From positions 5,332,001 through 5,396,000 of the forward strand of contig JAHRBC010000001.1 in assembly GCA_022702545.1 (NCBI GenBank): a stretch of DNA of 64,000 nucleotides, read 5' to 3'. Of this stretch, positions 10,947-23,695 are shown in pieces. Source of the stretch: Phycomyces nitens. Its lineage: Eukaryota; Mucoromycota; Mucoromycetes; Mucorales; Phycomycetaceae. Every line of letters begins with the position of its first letter. Within the stretch, counting starts at the first letter, position 1. Under the pieces are notes generated by a model, which worked only from the letters and a program-made list of their open reading frames with translations, was not told where the DNA came from and did no database searches. A program made the translations under genes and the position numbers.

Positions 10947-13028
10947 TTATGCTACAGTTGATTGTCCTATTTTAAGCACAGATGGAGCATTACGGACATA
11001 ACTCTCTTTATGTTCTATCAACTGCACACTTTGCCCCATTTGGTGGCGAAGGGCACTACGCAGAATCTTCCCAAGAGATGACTTTGGAAGTTCATTTAGA
11101 ATGACCAGGCCACCGCGTAGACGCATATAATCTGGCAATCGATCATTTGCATAGTCTTGGAGGTCATCTACTTCTAGGCTCTTGGATTTTGAAGATAGGA
11201 CAACAAAGGCCTTTGGTAGCTCCGTAGAGAGTTCCTCGCTATAGTCTCCTACTACACAACATTCAGATACACCAGGGTGTGCAAGCTATCAAAGAGAATA
11301 TCAGTATACTAATATATCTGTCAAAGTATCCTTACCAGTACATATTCGATTTCTGGAGGGCTGATCTGATAATTCAAATTCGTATTAGATACAGGGGTAT
11401 TGGTTTTAGCAGAGATATAATTACATGGTAGGCATAGTACTTGATTATGTCTTTAATGCGAGAGACATAATAAAAGTATCCTTCATTGTCAACTCTGACA
11501 AGATCACCGCAGTGATAGAAACCGTCCTTGTCAATTGCACCGGCAGTTGCCTCTGGATTTTTGTAGTATCCCTGTACACAATATTAACACCAAAGTCTTT
11601 ATAAAAAATGTATGTGTGCTTACAGTTGTAACAAATCGTCCTTTGATACAGAGTTCACCGATAGATCCATGTGGAACCTCTAATAAAATGTGTTTGAAAT
11701 CAGCAGATGTGCAACACTTTGTGTTACATATTCCACCGAGAAATTGGTTCCGTCTTACCTTTTCCATTGTCTCCCAAAAGTTTGACGGTAAATCCAGGAT
11801 AAAGTTTACCGATAGAGCCTATAATGTATGTTTAATATACTATCGTAATTATCTTCAAAGTACCTCTTGCAGCACCCTCTTTGGTTACTTGGAATATAAG
11901 CAAGCTTTCTGTCATTCCAAAGAAGCTGCAAAGTGTAGCATCATGACGTTCTCTGAACCGGACCATAGTCATAGGGTCCAGGGGGGATCCTGCCGACATG
12001 GCAAACTCGAGTGAAGAGAGATCATAGTTGCTCACAAAACTTTCTCTTGTCAGAGCAGCACTCACCCATGGTTGGGTCGCAAACACTTGGATCTTGTACT
12101 TTTGGATTGCCTCACACAGCCGTTGAAGGGTAAAATCTTTTAGGAGATGAGTCTGGACACCATTTTTTACACAGTTGCTCATGGCTACAATCAAAGCAGA
12201 AGCATGGGCATTGTTTGTATAGGACAAGTAGCGTGTGCCATGAGCCAGCCACATTTGCTTTGAGCAAAAGGTAACTACCACGTTATCGTGGCTAGAATAA
12301 ATTAATCAAATGAGTCGAGACTGGATAATTAGAAGCTCGTGATTTACTTACGTGATAATCACAGCCTTTCTTGTTCCTGTTGTTCCGGAAGTGAAGTAAA
12401 GGTAGGCAGGGTCTGTCAAAAGTTGCTCTGGTGTAGGTCTCACTGGAGTGGCCAGAGTTGAGTGATCCATCAAGACACTACGGAATGGCCTAAAGCCATC
12501 AACAATTTCATCTCCAAATACAAGGATACGGTCATATTCTAAATCAATAGCATTGGCTGCTAGTTTTACTGTTTCGAGTGTTTCTTTGTGAGCAATTATC
12601 AGTTTTGGTCTGACAAGTAACATGTCCTTTACGACATTTTCAGGCCCTTCAATAGCCCGGACGCTAGCAGCAATTGCACCGATAACACAAGGACTATGAA
12701 CTGCAACTGCCCAGTCCAACTACAAAGACACAAAATTATGTGAGCAATATATGTGTGTGTGTGTGTGTGTGCTGATTTGTAAGATGCATACATGATTTGG
12801 AGCACAAACAGCCATTATATCACCAGGTCCAAAGTTATACTTGTCCTTGAGTCCTTGAGCAAAGAGAAGGATATCTCTTTTCAAAGAATCTCGAGTCATA
12901 AAGCTTTCAGCATTATCAGTGTCGATAAACAGCTTGTAGTCTCCTGGGACATTAGTCTCCTGTTCAAACAAAGCTTCAAAGACTGTTGTTGAAGGGTTGG
13001 ACTTTGTGGGATTGATTGTGTAATACAT
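10947..13028 (-). CDS. Acyl-CoA synthetase / 4-coumarate-CoA ligase-like, copy A
   Basis: ANL-superfamily enzyme (AMP-binding), expected to adenylate a carboxylic acid and form its CoA thioester. Eight exons (minus): 13028-12792, 12719-12352, 12291-11864, 11818-11759, 11679-11624, 11571-11425, 11365-11336, 11285-10947, giving 554 aa and closing in frame. The P-loop LYFTSGTTGTRKA (about residues 187-199), the GMTE motif in exon 3, the YHCGDL hinge-side motif in exon 6 and the C-terminal PKSSLGKILR with catalytic Lys at about 515 are all present. The length is normal for the family. The start is the ATG MYYTINP, matching copy B. The C-terminus (STVA) is not a canonical PTS1. A (TG)n run lies in intron 1. 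The substrate cannot be deduced. Confidence 0.92.
12750..12771. repeat. (TG)n microsatellite in intron 1 of ligase copy A
   Basis: About ten GT dinucleotides lie inside the first intron of the ligase gene, and it appears as (CA)n on the coding strand. Confidence 0.9.
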
Positions 13029-14367
13029 AAGAGAAATAAGTTGTCGTTGGATATAGAACCAATAGCTTGCTTTTATATAGCTTTTTTAAGCTCCCTCTTA
13101 GAGGCTAGTAGATTAGATAAGTAAGCTCCTTTGCTCATACATAAGCAGCGTGCATACATAATAAACTATTATGCTAAATCGTCATAATTCTATATTATTA
13201 TACATAAAATTGTCTACTTGATGTCTTTAAAACAGTATAATAATGTACAAGAAACTCTTGGAGATAATGATTGTTTGATAGTTACTCATTACTGTTTATA
13301 AGCGTTAGAATATTACAGAGAAAGATGTAAAAGTGCCAGACTATCAATGTTATGCAAAACAATTTTTTGTTTGTGTTACCACTTGCAAAAATATTTGGCT
13401 TGGTAACTACATGACATTATCATTATTATTTGTGGAATAGATTTGTTGGGTATTAAGAAACTACGGTCTTTTGCAGGTGTATGGTGTGTACCTTTTTTTT
13501 ATATGTATACAATATTAAACAAGAAATGTTTCGATTTAGAGCCCATTTAAAGGATAGGATAGCTAATGGCGTAAATATTCTGGGATTCAAGAGGTTGGGT
13601 ATAATAGCGATCGAAAGGTTGATCTCCAGGAGAGTCACGGATTGTCTATAAATGTTCAAGATTAAATCAAAAATACTTCAATTGCATAAGGTAACTGAGG
13701 ATCATTTGGCTTTAAATGGACCTTATTTAAAAGGGTATAGTTGGAAAACTGTATTTTGACTGTATATTACTTTGATCTCTCCATGCAACTAAATCTTGCA
13801 ATGTAATGTTCAGCTCAAAGTCAATACCCAGTAGGCACGTCCAGTATTTTTTTTAAAAAAAAAAAACATACATCATTAATGAGGCGCCAACGTGCAGAAT
13901 TACTAGCAAAATTCTGCAAAGAATGGCGATAGTCTAATTGGCATGCACAGTTTTTGGTAACTTGTATAACATGATAGATGTGAAAGACACTTGGCCTTGC
14001 AGAAATTACAAAAAGGCAAGTATATGTCTACAAAGAAGTGTAACAAAATATTTGTAAATCCTGCATAAGATCATCACCTCTGGATAATTAAGACAGATAT
14101 GGCTGTTCGTTAGGCTAAATAATGGTTTCTTGTATTCATTTCTTGCAGAAGTTTAGAGATACATTTATATATTAAACTGACAGGCAAGAGGCATACTAGT
14201 TAAAAAGGGTCAAAATAAAAAAAAAATCTATACATATAATGCATGTATTAATAGAATATTTTTTAGCAGTATGTGATTAAAAAAATGTACCTTAATGTTT
14301 AATATTTGGTAGCTCTTTATTAAGTTGGTTCTCTTGGCTATAAAACTCTTTTTTGCACTACAGTTGT
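13029..14367. other. Intergenic between the two ligase genes
   Basis: It holds the promoter of copy A (minus) and the 3' end of copy B. No further gene was recognised; short ORFs here have no family features. A poly-T/poly-A run lies near 13848-13866. Confidence 0.4.
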
Positions 14368-16487
14368 CTATCTCTTTAAAGGAAAAAGAGCAGGTATATT
14401 GGAAGTTACTATTGTATTTTCAAGATCTCTTGTGTGATATCCCATTTGATGTCGAAGAGAATTACGTAGGACCTTTCCGACTGCTGATCTTGGAAGGGCA
14501 TCTATGATTACAACACCTCCTCTAAGTTGCATCTGCTCAGGCAGTAGATCATCTGTATATGCCTTGATCTCTTCTTCTGTGGCCACCTTTTGTTCTGTAT
14601 GAGAAATAACAACATATGCCTTTGGTACTTCTGTAGAAATATTACTCATGTAAAATCCAACGACACAACATTCAAAGACATCAGGATGGGAAAGCTATAA
14701 AAGATGGTTTGAATAAATCAAAATTAAAGCAACAAATAATTGCCGACTTACTAGAACAGCTTCAATATCAGAGGGTGAAATCTAAAAGAATTATCAGTTA
14801 GTTTAATGTACAATATTTTGATATCAACAAAGTATTATGCTATTACTTGATAACTGTAGAATTTGATCATATCCTTTTGCCGCCCAACGTAATAAAAATA
14901 TCCTTGCGAATCGACTTTGAATATATCCCCAGAATGAAGGAAACCTTCTTTATCTATTATTTCCTCGGTTGCTTTAGGATTGTTATAGTATCCCTGTTGG
15001 TATATTATGGTTAGCTCAAACATATCCCTAAAGTTGCTTAAACGAAATATCTCACAGGTGTAACAGAATGACTCTTGATACATAGTTCGCCTACAGACCC
15101 TTCAGCAACTTCTGATATAGTAATATTAGGTAAGGGGTTTACGCTTTAAGCCCGCAAGATTATCAGTAGAAGCATGTTTACCTTTTCCGTCTTCGTCGAT
15201 GATTTTGGCAACAAATCCGGGAGATAATGTCCCAAGTGAATCTGGTTTTGGTGTTAGATATTATATCTTTTAGCATAGTACTTGGTTACCTCTTTCGATT
15301 CCCTCTGGAGAGTTTACAAATGATGATATACACTCTGTCATTCCATATAAAGTACAAAGAGTGATTCCAAAATGTTTTTTAAATTGAACTATTGTCATAG
15401 GATCTAATGCTGAACCTACTGAGAAGGAATCATGTAGAGAAGACAAATCATATTTCTCTACAAATAGCTCTCTCACCAGGGAAGAGGCTACCCATGGGTG
15501 AATCACAATAGAGTGGATCTTGTGTCTCTCTATTGCTTCACACATACGTTTGAGGGTAAAAGATTTCATTATATACACCTCAGTACCGTCTCTGATACAT
15601 CCAGACAGTGTTATGATAAGTGAGCTACAATGTGCATTGCTTCCGTAGGATAAGAACCGTACCCCTGGGGTAATCCATGGGCCTCTTGTGTAGAATATAG
15701 CATTTACAATTGCGTTTCTATATAAATACAAATATTTTGGTAAGAGTAAATAAAGGCTCTTACTATACTTACGTAATTATCACAGCTTTTTTGGGACCAG
15801 TTGTTCCAGAAGTGTAGTAAAGGTAAGCAGGTGTAATTGAAAGTTCTTCCAGAGTGAACTTTATTGGAGTGGCCATGGTTGAATGATTCATTAATACATT
15901 GCGGAAAGGCTTGAATCCATCGATTGTCTCGTTTCCAAACAAGAGTATCCTTGTATGTTCTAGCCCTATGCTCTCAGCGGCAGCTTTGACATTCTTGAGC
16001 GTTTCTTTATGAGCAATAACCAGCTTTGGCTTTGCAATCTCCATATCTCTTTTTATACTTTCAAAGCCTTCGTCAGATTGTATACAGGCAGTAATTGCCC
16101 CTTTTTATAATATTGGTATTAGCTATTATTACTATAGATATTTATGAGTATATTTTTTACCGATAACTGTGGGACCATGTACAGCAATGGGACAATCCAA
16201 CTATTAAAGTCATGAATATAAGTCTATAATAAATATTCTTTAGAGCCTACATGGTTTGGAGCACATATTGTCACAATATCTCCACGTTGCAAGTCAAATT
16301 GAACTCCAAGACCCTGAGCAAACAAAAGAATATCTCTCTTCAAGGCGTCGCGGGTAAGGTAGTTTTCAGGATTATCAGAGTCAATAAACAATTTCTTGTC
16401 CCCTGGTATACTTGTCTCTTTCTCGAAAAGAGCCTCGAATACACTTTGGTGTGGATACTCTCTGACTGTCTCTCGCGAATAATACAT
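14368..16487 (-). CDS. Acyl-CoA synthetase / 4-coumarate-CoA ligase-like, copy B
   Basis: Tandem paralogue of the gene at 10947-13028, with the same predicted adenylation and thioesterification chemistry. Nine exons (minus): 16487-16251, 16200-16161, 16100-15773, 15717-15290, 15241-15182, 15111-15056, 14993-14847, 14781-14752, 14694-14368, giving 550 aa. The SGTTGPKKA P-loop (about 190-198), GMTE motif, LHSGDIF motif and PRSAVGKVLR with Lys at about 516 are present. Exon lengths 237, 428, 60, 56, 147 and 30 equal those of copy A. The only structural difference is an extra intron that splits the 368-base second exon into 40+328. The C-terminus (PLKR) lacks a PTS1. Both copies look functional; the substrate is unknown. 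Confidence 0.92.
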
Positions 16488-18443
16488 GTAATATAAAAGT
16501 ATTGTTTGTGAGAAAGTGTCCTCCTCGATCCATTTACTTTATGTGCCATCACAATTTAAATATCTCCTTACACATACAAACTCCTGTAATATTTTGTTGT
16601 TGCTGAAATACAGAAGCATAAACGGTACACACCAAAGCAAAACAGCACAGTATACAGTCTTTGTTTATACTTTACTTTTCCAGGACATAATACCAGAAAG
16701 TCCAGTTCAAGCTATTAGATAAATATATTTGTAGCGATTCTGATTAATCTGGGGCATAAAAGAGCTCTTGAATTTTTTTATGCACAACAATGCAGAGAAT
16801 GGTAAACAGCAGGGCATTTATTCTATCTAAACACATCTCAAACTCATAAATTGTCAACAAATAGTATACCTTGTAATATATAAGCCATAGTTGGGTATAA
16901 TCAGCTACAGCCATTTTTTAAAGAATACCATGATAAAAGTATATCTTTCAAAGCATTAACATTTTAAAATATATTGATATTTTAGCCTTTTCCTAATTTC
17001 TTGTGTGTCAAGCGATCAAGCCAAATTCTCTCGAGGCATTGGGACAAAAGGATAAAATAAGGGGGATTTTTAAAAAAAGGTTGATGTCATGGGCAGGAAA
17101 TCATGGAAACTGATTTAAGGTGAATCGTTTGATACACTGAAAGTATATATCGTGAGCCCTTTTGATTTTTATATTAGGGCAGCGTAAGAATATAATACAT
17201 GCTCTCTAGTACTGTCCTGGACAATTAGAAAGGTGTATTCATTATATTCAAGGGGACACCCAGATAATAACAGAGTATATGGGCAATACGTACGCAAAAT
17301 GATCATATCATATTTACACTAGACGCCTCACTGAACCCTTCGAATATTACATTATATCGGTTCATAACTAATAAATGCAAAGTCTGGAGAGGGGTAGTCT
17401 TTATCTGATAAGTATTCTGGCGAACATTAAAGTAAGGTAGACTTGAGCTGTTGATATCAAAACAAGTAGCATTACATGCATAACTGTGTTCTCATTGGTA
17501 GTATGGGGTTCTATAGCAATATCAAGCTAAAAGTTCAAGGGTCATTTCCAAGAGAAAAATAAGTAGTGATAAAATTTTGACTCGTTGAGAAAGAGGAGGA
17601 ACGGTAACTTCAATTACTATAACTCTATTGACTATACACTTGACACTTTATACAAATACAGTTAGTTAAAGCCGTGTAGCTTGACTGAGTATACTTATCC
17701 ACAAATATTCTCGTATTTCCAGATGTATCGAGGAACATTAATAAGCAGAGTCCTTAAAGATCTAGACTTCTTATAATTGAATCCTTGAGTGATGCCCAAT
17801 GTTTATCCAATCATTTATAAAGCGTTTTTGGTGTTCTGATTCAGTTTTCCGATAATATTCTTCAAATAAGCATGATGATACTTGCAAACGTGCTTTATTA
17901 TCCTTCACTATTTTTCTGTTCCACTTATTCACGCCGTTTTTTTATCAAAAGCCCCATTGAATTAAGCAATGGTTTTAAACGACTGTAAATTAGTCCAAGA
18001 AATGGGGCAACTCAGCAAGAGTCTTTGTCGAGCGATTAATGGCTGTATTATTCATTGCCCTTCTTTTAAAAAAAATGTAGATACTACCAGAAAAGAGTAA
18101 TAGGTCTCTTTATTAATCTTGTCAGAGGATAATGGGGAGAATAAAGTAGTGTTTCGCTTTTAAAAAAAGTAGACATACATCATAAACTGCCATTGCTTAC
18201 AAGTAGATCTCTACAGTCGAATGTAAATACCAAATATGCTGCACCAAGATCTATAGAGATTGTACCTTTAAACCGCGGCTTTGGATAGTTTAAATCCAAT
18301 AAAAATGACATTCTCATTTCAAGTTTAAAAAATAACCTAGTAAATCGAATAGGCGAATTACATAGGCAGCACATTTTGTAATAGGTAAATATTAAGACGA
18401 TTTGTACGACACATAGTACTTGAATTTAGCTTGGCATATGCTA
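16488..18443. other. Long AT-rich intergenic region
   Basis: About 2 kb with no convincing gene on either strand. It contains the copy B promoter. Short ORFs (for example 18180-18374 minus) have no recognisable features. Confidence 0.4.
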
Positions 18444-19313
18444 TTAAAGGCGCTCTTCACTACTCTGGACCTATTTTTAAAAAAGGCAGGTGTCAACCTC
18501 TTCATAAATTTAGTAATAAAATTGATTATTATAGCAGCTATAAAACCAAATTTAGTAGACATTATTTCTAAACAAAAATTAAAATGACCAGGACCCAAAA
18601 AAATGTAACAACCTTGCAAGGCCAATAGTAATACAAAAACGCGTTTCCTCCAATAAAATGAAGCATATATCCAAAATAAATTTGCTATGCAGCCATGTTC
18701 CACCACAAATATTTTTAGTTTTTATTTGGATAGTTATATTATAATATCATGATTATCAAGTGGACATTTTAGTAAATATCAGAATAAGTAATACACTACG
18801 ACTAAGAAAACGGTAGATATCTACAGTTTTGATAACATATCTACCTTTTTTTTTGGTGAGTAAAAACGGTAGATATGACCCTGTATAAGGCGAGTTTGGT
18901 AACATTTACTGTTTTTATAGTGGCGAAAAACGACAGATATCTACCGCTTTCTTAGTCGTAGTGTATTACATATTCTGATAGTTACTAAAATGTCCACTTG
19001 ATAATCATGATGTTATAATACAATTATCCAAATAAAAACTAAAAATATTTGTGGTGGAACATGGCTGCATAGCAAATTTATTTTGGATATATGCTTCATT
19101 TTATTGGAGGAAACGCGTTTTTGTATTACTATTGGCCTTGCAAGGTTGTTACATTTTTTTGGGTCCTGGTCATTTTAATTTTTGTTTAGAAATAATGTCT
19201 ACTAAATTTGGTTTTATAGCTGCTATAATAATCAATTTTATTACTAAATTTATGAAGAGGTTGACACCTGCCTTTTTAAAAAATAGGTCCAGAGTAGTGA
19301 AGAGCGCCTTAAC
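18444..19313. repeat. Large near-perfect palindrome (inverted duplication / foldback element)
   Basis: Two arms of about 380 bases are inverted copies of each other: 18444-18824 and 18933-19313, with a spacer of about 108 bases. Both arms encode the same hydrophobic ORF (18706-18392 minus and 19051-19374 plus; shared MVEHGCIANLFWIYASF start), which confirms very high identity; only a few indels and substitutions were seen. The core carries four copies of GGTAGATAT in alternating orientation at 18812, 18837, 18868 and 18937. Such structures are typical of foldback/MITE-like transposons or recent inverted duplications. No transposase is present. The ORF is probably incidental. Confidence 0.85.
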
Positions 19314-20125
19314 TTTCTGTATACCAGGTTTAGATCATCACTGTACTACAGTAATATTATTTTTGGCTACTTGATTCTTTGTATGACGCAGAATCTAATG
19401 TATCAATTTTCCAATATTTAATAAACGTTTAGAGGCCATCCAATGGTTTTGACAGAATTAATTGGTATGCTTTTGTATAATTTTTGTATTGGCTACACAT
19501 TGGAGGTTTGTATTCACAAAAATACGGTGAATATACCAAATAATATGCTCATAATTAAACAACGCTCTACTCTCTTTTTGTGGGTGTAATATCCTTTTAC
19601 ATACATTAAAACCTGGAATGATTTATCTATATATCACCTTGTCTTGTTTGGTATATTTTGACAGAAGAAGGACAGCACCATTATACTGTATTTTCACCGT
19701 CAATTGATCAGTTGGAGATTGGAAAGTGGAAAAGTACAAAGGTCAATAGGATTTAGATAGCTTTACTGTCTGATTTTAGTCTTCTCCCTCCTTCTCCCAC
19801 GTTTATAATGGTTCCTTTTATCAATATTCGTCAGTGGTTGGGTATTGGGTTTAAATCAACAATGAAAAGCACGTTAAACAATGATACAGAATACCTTGAC
19901 CTCTTTAATCCCTCTTTCTATTGATTGCATCCATAAAAAAGGGGGTTATTCTCGTTACTGTTGTTAATACTGTCTATTATGAAATAATTGTGTCAAGCAG
20001 TATCCGGCTGTGAAAGACATTGATATGAGCGATAGACAAATAATAAAAATATATACTATTAAATAACAAATCAGTTATTTAGAGCATTCAATGCTATCGT
20101 TTTTGAAAAATAATAATGGCTTAAG
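19314..20125. other. Intergenic, no gene seen
   Basis: AT-rich DNA between the palindrome and the endonuclease-like pseudogene. Nothing is supported. Confidence 0.4.
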
Positions 20126-20710
20126 CTATTTTAATCCAACTGTATGGTCCACGACTGCTTGTTTCCAGGCCAGAATATTTGGAATTTCTTTAACAAATCC
20201 AACAAGCTTTTTCGAGGACGTGGGAGTTTCAATGGACGCATGAATGGATCGGAAAAGCATATTATTATAACCAGTTAACTTCTCAAAGTAAATACCTTTA
20301 TCTGTTGCGCAAAGAATAATTTCTATAGTTAAAGACGATTGACTATCGAGAATTAGTTTTGAGTAGAGCTTGGTAGTATCACGATGGTTTTTTGTATTGG
20401 TTTGATCATTGTGCCCCCCAGAGAATTCAATTGAACCTGGTGAGCAAGGCCTGTTGTCAACCTTGATTAACACGCCGTCTCACTTTGTTCTATCCCTTGC
20501 AAAGGACCCGCGTCCCACCCAATCCAACTCAAGTACATCATTATTAGAGATAAACAACTGGCTTACAATAAAAACGACAAAGTATGTGGCAGCTGTTCGT
20601 TCAAGCACTCGTTGGTTCAACGGGTTTCTGGGTGAGGACATCAAGTCCAGGCTGAAAATGAATAGGTTAGAAATATTAAACCATAGACAGAATGATGGTT
20701 GAAAATACAA
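20126..20710 (-). pseudogene. Broken restriction-endonuclease-like (zygomycete multicopy family) gene
   Basis: Two minus-strand segments in one frame (20710-20480 and 20473-20126) are separated by a TGA. The reading passes through TAATYFVV-like, ARDRTK, stop, then DGVLIKVDN, IEFSGGHND and TTKLYSKLI. A D...D-G-V followed about 15 residues later by I-E-F-S-G-G, then helix-forming TKLY, resembles a large zygomycete protein family with a PD-(D/E)XK-like layout (DxI ... ExK). This assignment is from pattern only. The stop falls between the Asp-bearing and Glu-bearing parts, so the copy is probably dead unless an intron removes it. I saw no donor/acceptor pair that would do so in frame. Confidence 0.4.
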
Positions 20711-22155
20711 GTGGCGGGTGGTGACTTCAACGAAAGCTGCATCCGAATGGGATACCGTTAAACCAATACAGCTTAAGCCAAGTCAACACATAATATAGGT
20801 GTACTCCATTTATTTATTGATTTTTGATATACAGAAACCAAAGCAAGAAAGAGGTGGTTGTCATGAAGAGTAATTTATGATTGACACCGTTTTTACAAGT
20901 AATATTTTTGACATGCTGATGTGAAGAGTATATTAGAATCGACTGTTGCCAGTTTGTTTGAGCTGTAGGGATTGATATATTCTAGACTCTTTACTGAAAG
21001 TGTATTCTTGATATACTTTTTGGTGACTTTATTTGCCCAAGACGGTTCAAAAAACCGATTCTAAATGTAGATTGTGATGTGTAAAGAGTAAAAAAGTGAT
21101 TGACAACCAAAATCTTACAATTGATTAATGCGTAATATTGTGACTCGCTTTCCGCTGTGTCGTTTTACTGATACCGGTGTACAGCCCACGTATGGAATAG
21201 TCTACACTCCAAGCATACCTTTACAATAATCAGTTTATTGTTTTTTATAAATGTGATTATTATCAATGTATTCTTGGATTCTTTCTGGACCATATGTTGC
21301 TATTTACCAGCATATTAACCATAGAATTATGAGTGTGCTCTAAACCATTCCAACAGTATGTTCTCTCTAATTTTTGCTGAATAAGATTATCCCAATAAAC
21401 CTTTAGATTAAAGAGAGATTTATTACTCTTGTGGGGATCAATATATCTTTGATCATTATTATTGGTCAATAAAGACATCCAGACCCTCAGTATACATATA
21501 TTATATATGGACTAGATTTGTATTCAATAATAATAATAATAAAACAAAAGCCTCGTATACTTGTGCAATTATGTGTGCGTAAATAATGACAATAAATCAA
21601 GCACTCTTGTGTGTGAGATGGGTATACTTGCGGTACAAATGTGATTAATGACAATGTCAGACACGGCTACAAGATAGAGCCTTCAATATCGGCATATTGA
21701 TGGAGCTTACCTTGATTGTAGTACAAATTACGGTCGTGATTAATAACAGCCTTCCAATTGATCAGTGTATATTCCAATAATATAATCAAATATGTAAAGA
21801 TAATACCAATGTAACCTTGAATTTGCCGGTATTATTGGTAGATTCTTTTTTAATCCTCAAGACAATACTATACCATCTTTTTACCATTGTCTTAGCCCTG
21901 GTTGTACACCTCTTCAACCAAAACTCTATTTATTTGCCCTAATTAGATAAATATATCCTCCAGTAATGTCGTTTTGTTTGTCCATGCTTAATATAACTCA
22001 CTATAAAAGGTGATATTTACCTATAGGAGTATAATATATACTATGCTAGCTTTATGAGTGTCTTTGTAGCAACTATATGGTGAATTTGGCTTTATTTTTG
22101 TATATAAAGCAGCTTAATTTTGATTCATTCAAGTATCATTATCTTCTTTTATACA
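20711..22155. other. Intergenic, promoter side of the phosphoesterase gene
   Basis: No gene is recognised. A TATAAAAG-like box occurs near 22003 and again a TATATAAAG near 22100, upstream of the ATG at 22156. Confidence 0.4.
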
Positions 22156-23339
22156 ATGAAATTCTCTGCAATCACCTTGATCTCTGCTGCCTTGATGACC
22201 CTCTCTGGTCTGTCTATGGTTACCGATGCCTGCCCTATCAAGAATACAGCAGCCATTGTTCCCGGAAAGACATTTGATCGTGTAGTTATCATTGTTCTCG
22301 AGAACACCGACTTTGAAACTGCTGCTGCTGATCCCTACTATGCTTCATTGGCAAAAAAGCATAATGGTACATTCATTTGGTATAGACATATAACTGTGCT
22401 AATAAAATTAATAATAAATAGGTGTTCTCTTGACCGATTACCTCGCCATTACCCATCCTTCTCAGCCTAATTATGTAAGCACGCTTTGATATGGAGTAAT
22501 AAGTTCATTTGATTCATAAAAATATAGATTGCCATGATTACTGGATCAATTGAAGGTGTCAATGAAGACTTGGAGGCCAACCTTAGCCGCAAGTCTCTTG
22601 TTGATCTTATGGAAGCAAAGGGAATCAGTTGGAAATCTTACCAGCAAGCATATCCAGGTACTTTCCAAATATGCTCTAGTCAGACATTATATGGAGCGAC
22701 TAATTACCTGATAATCTAGGATCCTGCAACCTCGCTATGCGTTACTCTACTTATGCTCGCAAGCATAACCCTTTTATGTCTATGATCAATGTCCAAAAGG
22801 ATCCCAAATTGTGTGCAAAGATTGTTAACGCTGACCAACTTGACATTGACATTGCAAATAACGATGTTCCCCAACTCGTCTTCTACACTCCTGATGTAAG
22901 TATATTTTGTGAAATATTAAGCAGAAAGTATATGATATGAACAAAACGACCATCGATCTATCTCTATAGATGAACAATGATGCCCATGATACCTCGATGG
23001 TATACGCTGGAAACTGGCTCGAGACCTTCCTTGAGCCTCGTATCAACAATACTGCCTTTAACAAAAACACAATGTTCGTCACTACATTTGACGAGAACAG
23101 CACCAAGAATATTCCCAACAGAGTCATGACCTTCCTTTTTGGCCCTGACTTTAAACGCTCTTCTAATGCTACAAGCGACAGCACTGCTTACAACCATTAT
23201 TCTCTTTTGAGAACAATCGAAAACAATGTGAGTGTTATCTAATATAATAAAGGGATTGATTATTAATATATTATATTTATAGTGGGGACTCGGTACCCTT
23301 GGTCAAAACGATGCTACTGCTGTTCCATTTAAGATTTAA
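22156..23339 (+). CDS. Secreted phosphoesterase (acid phosphatase / phospholipase C-like family)
   Basis: Predicted extracellular or vacuolar phosphoesterase of the bacterial-fungal acid phosphatase/phospholipase C superfamily (alkaline-phosphatase fold), hydrolysing phosphomonoesters or phospholipid head groups. Six exons: 22156-22366, 22422-22474, 22528-22657, 22720-22895, 22970-23227, 23283-23339, giving 294 aa. A signal peptide (MKFSAITLISAALMTLSG) comes first. The family blocks are VVIIVLENTDF (metal-ligand Glu-Asn), THPSQPNY, MNNDAHDTS and FVTTFDEN. The length is normal for the small fungal forms. All introns are GT-AG, 51-74 bases long. The ATG at 22156 is chosen because it starts the signal peptide. 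The specific substrate is not decidable from sequence. Confidence 0.88.
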
Positions 23340-23695
23340 ACCCATTCTTCATTGATAACTCAAGGTTAAACTTGACACATTAGTAAAATATATATATATA
23401 TACGTATATGATTTTGTATTAAATAAAAAATAAATAAATAAATAAAATCCATTATATACTCTTAATCTCATCTTTTCAATATTAATCTTTAAACTAGTAC
23501 AGTTTTTATATGTAAAAGACAAAGAATATCATTACAATAATATATAAATAATTGGAAAAGAACCTGTATTTAGAAAAATTCTGCTTGTAATAAATAAATA
23601 AATAAGAATAAATAGCGTTTTGGGTTTGGAAATCAGGTTAATTTTGAGAGTACAAAACCATTTTTTAAAGAAATAGATGGGTAATATATGCAGTG
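23340..23695. other. Convergent 3' intergenic region
   Basis: It separates the 3' ends of the phosphoesterase (plus) and ABCC-like (minus) genes. It is very AT-rich with (TA)n and AAATAAATAAATAA runs that probably serve as polyadenylation regions for both. Confidence 0.5.

Noticed and set aside
18392..19374. Two identical hydrophobic ORFs (about 105 codons) as a duplicated gene
   Set aside because: They are the same stretch of the two palindrome arms, diverge in sequence right at the arm ends, and have no recognisable motif.
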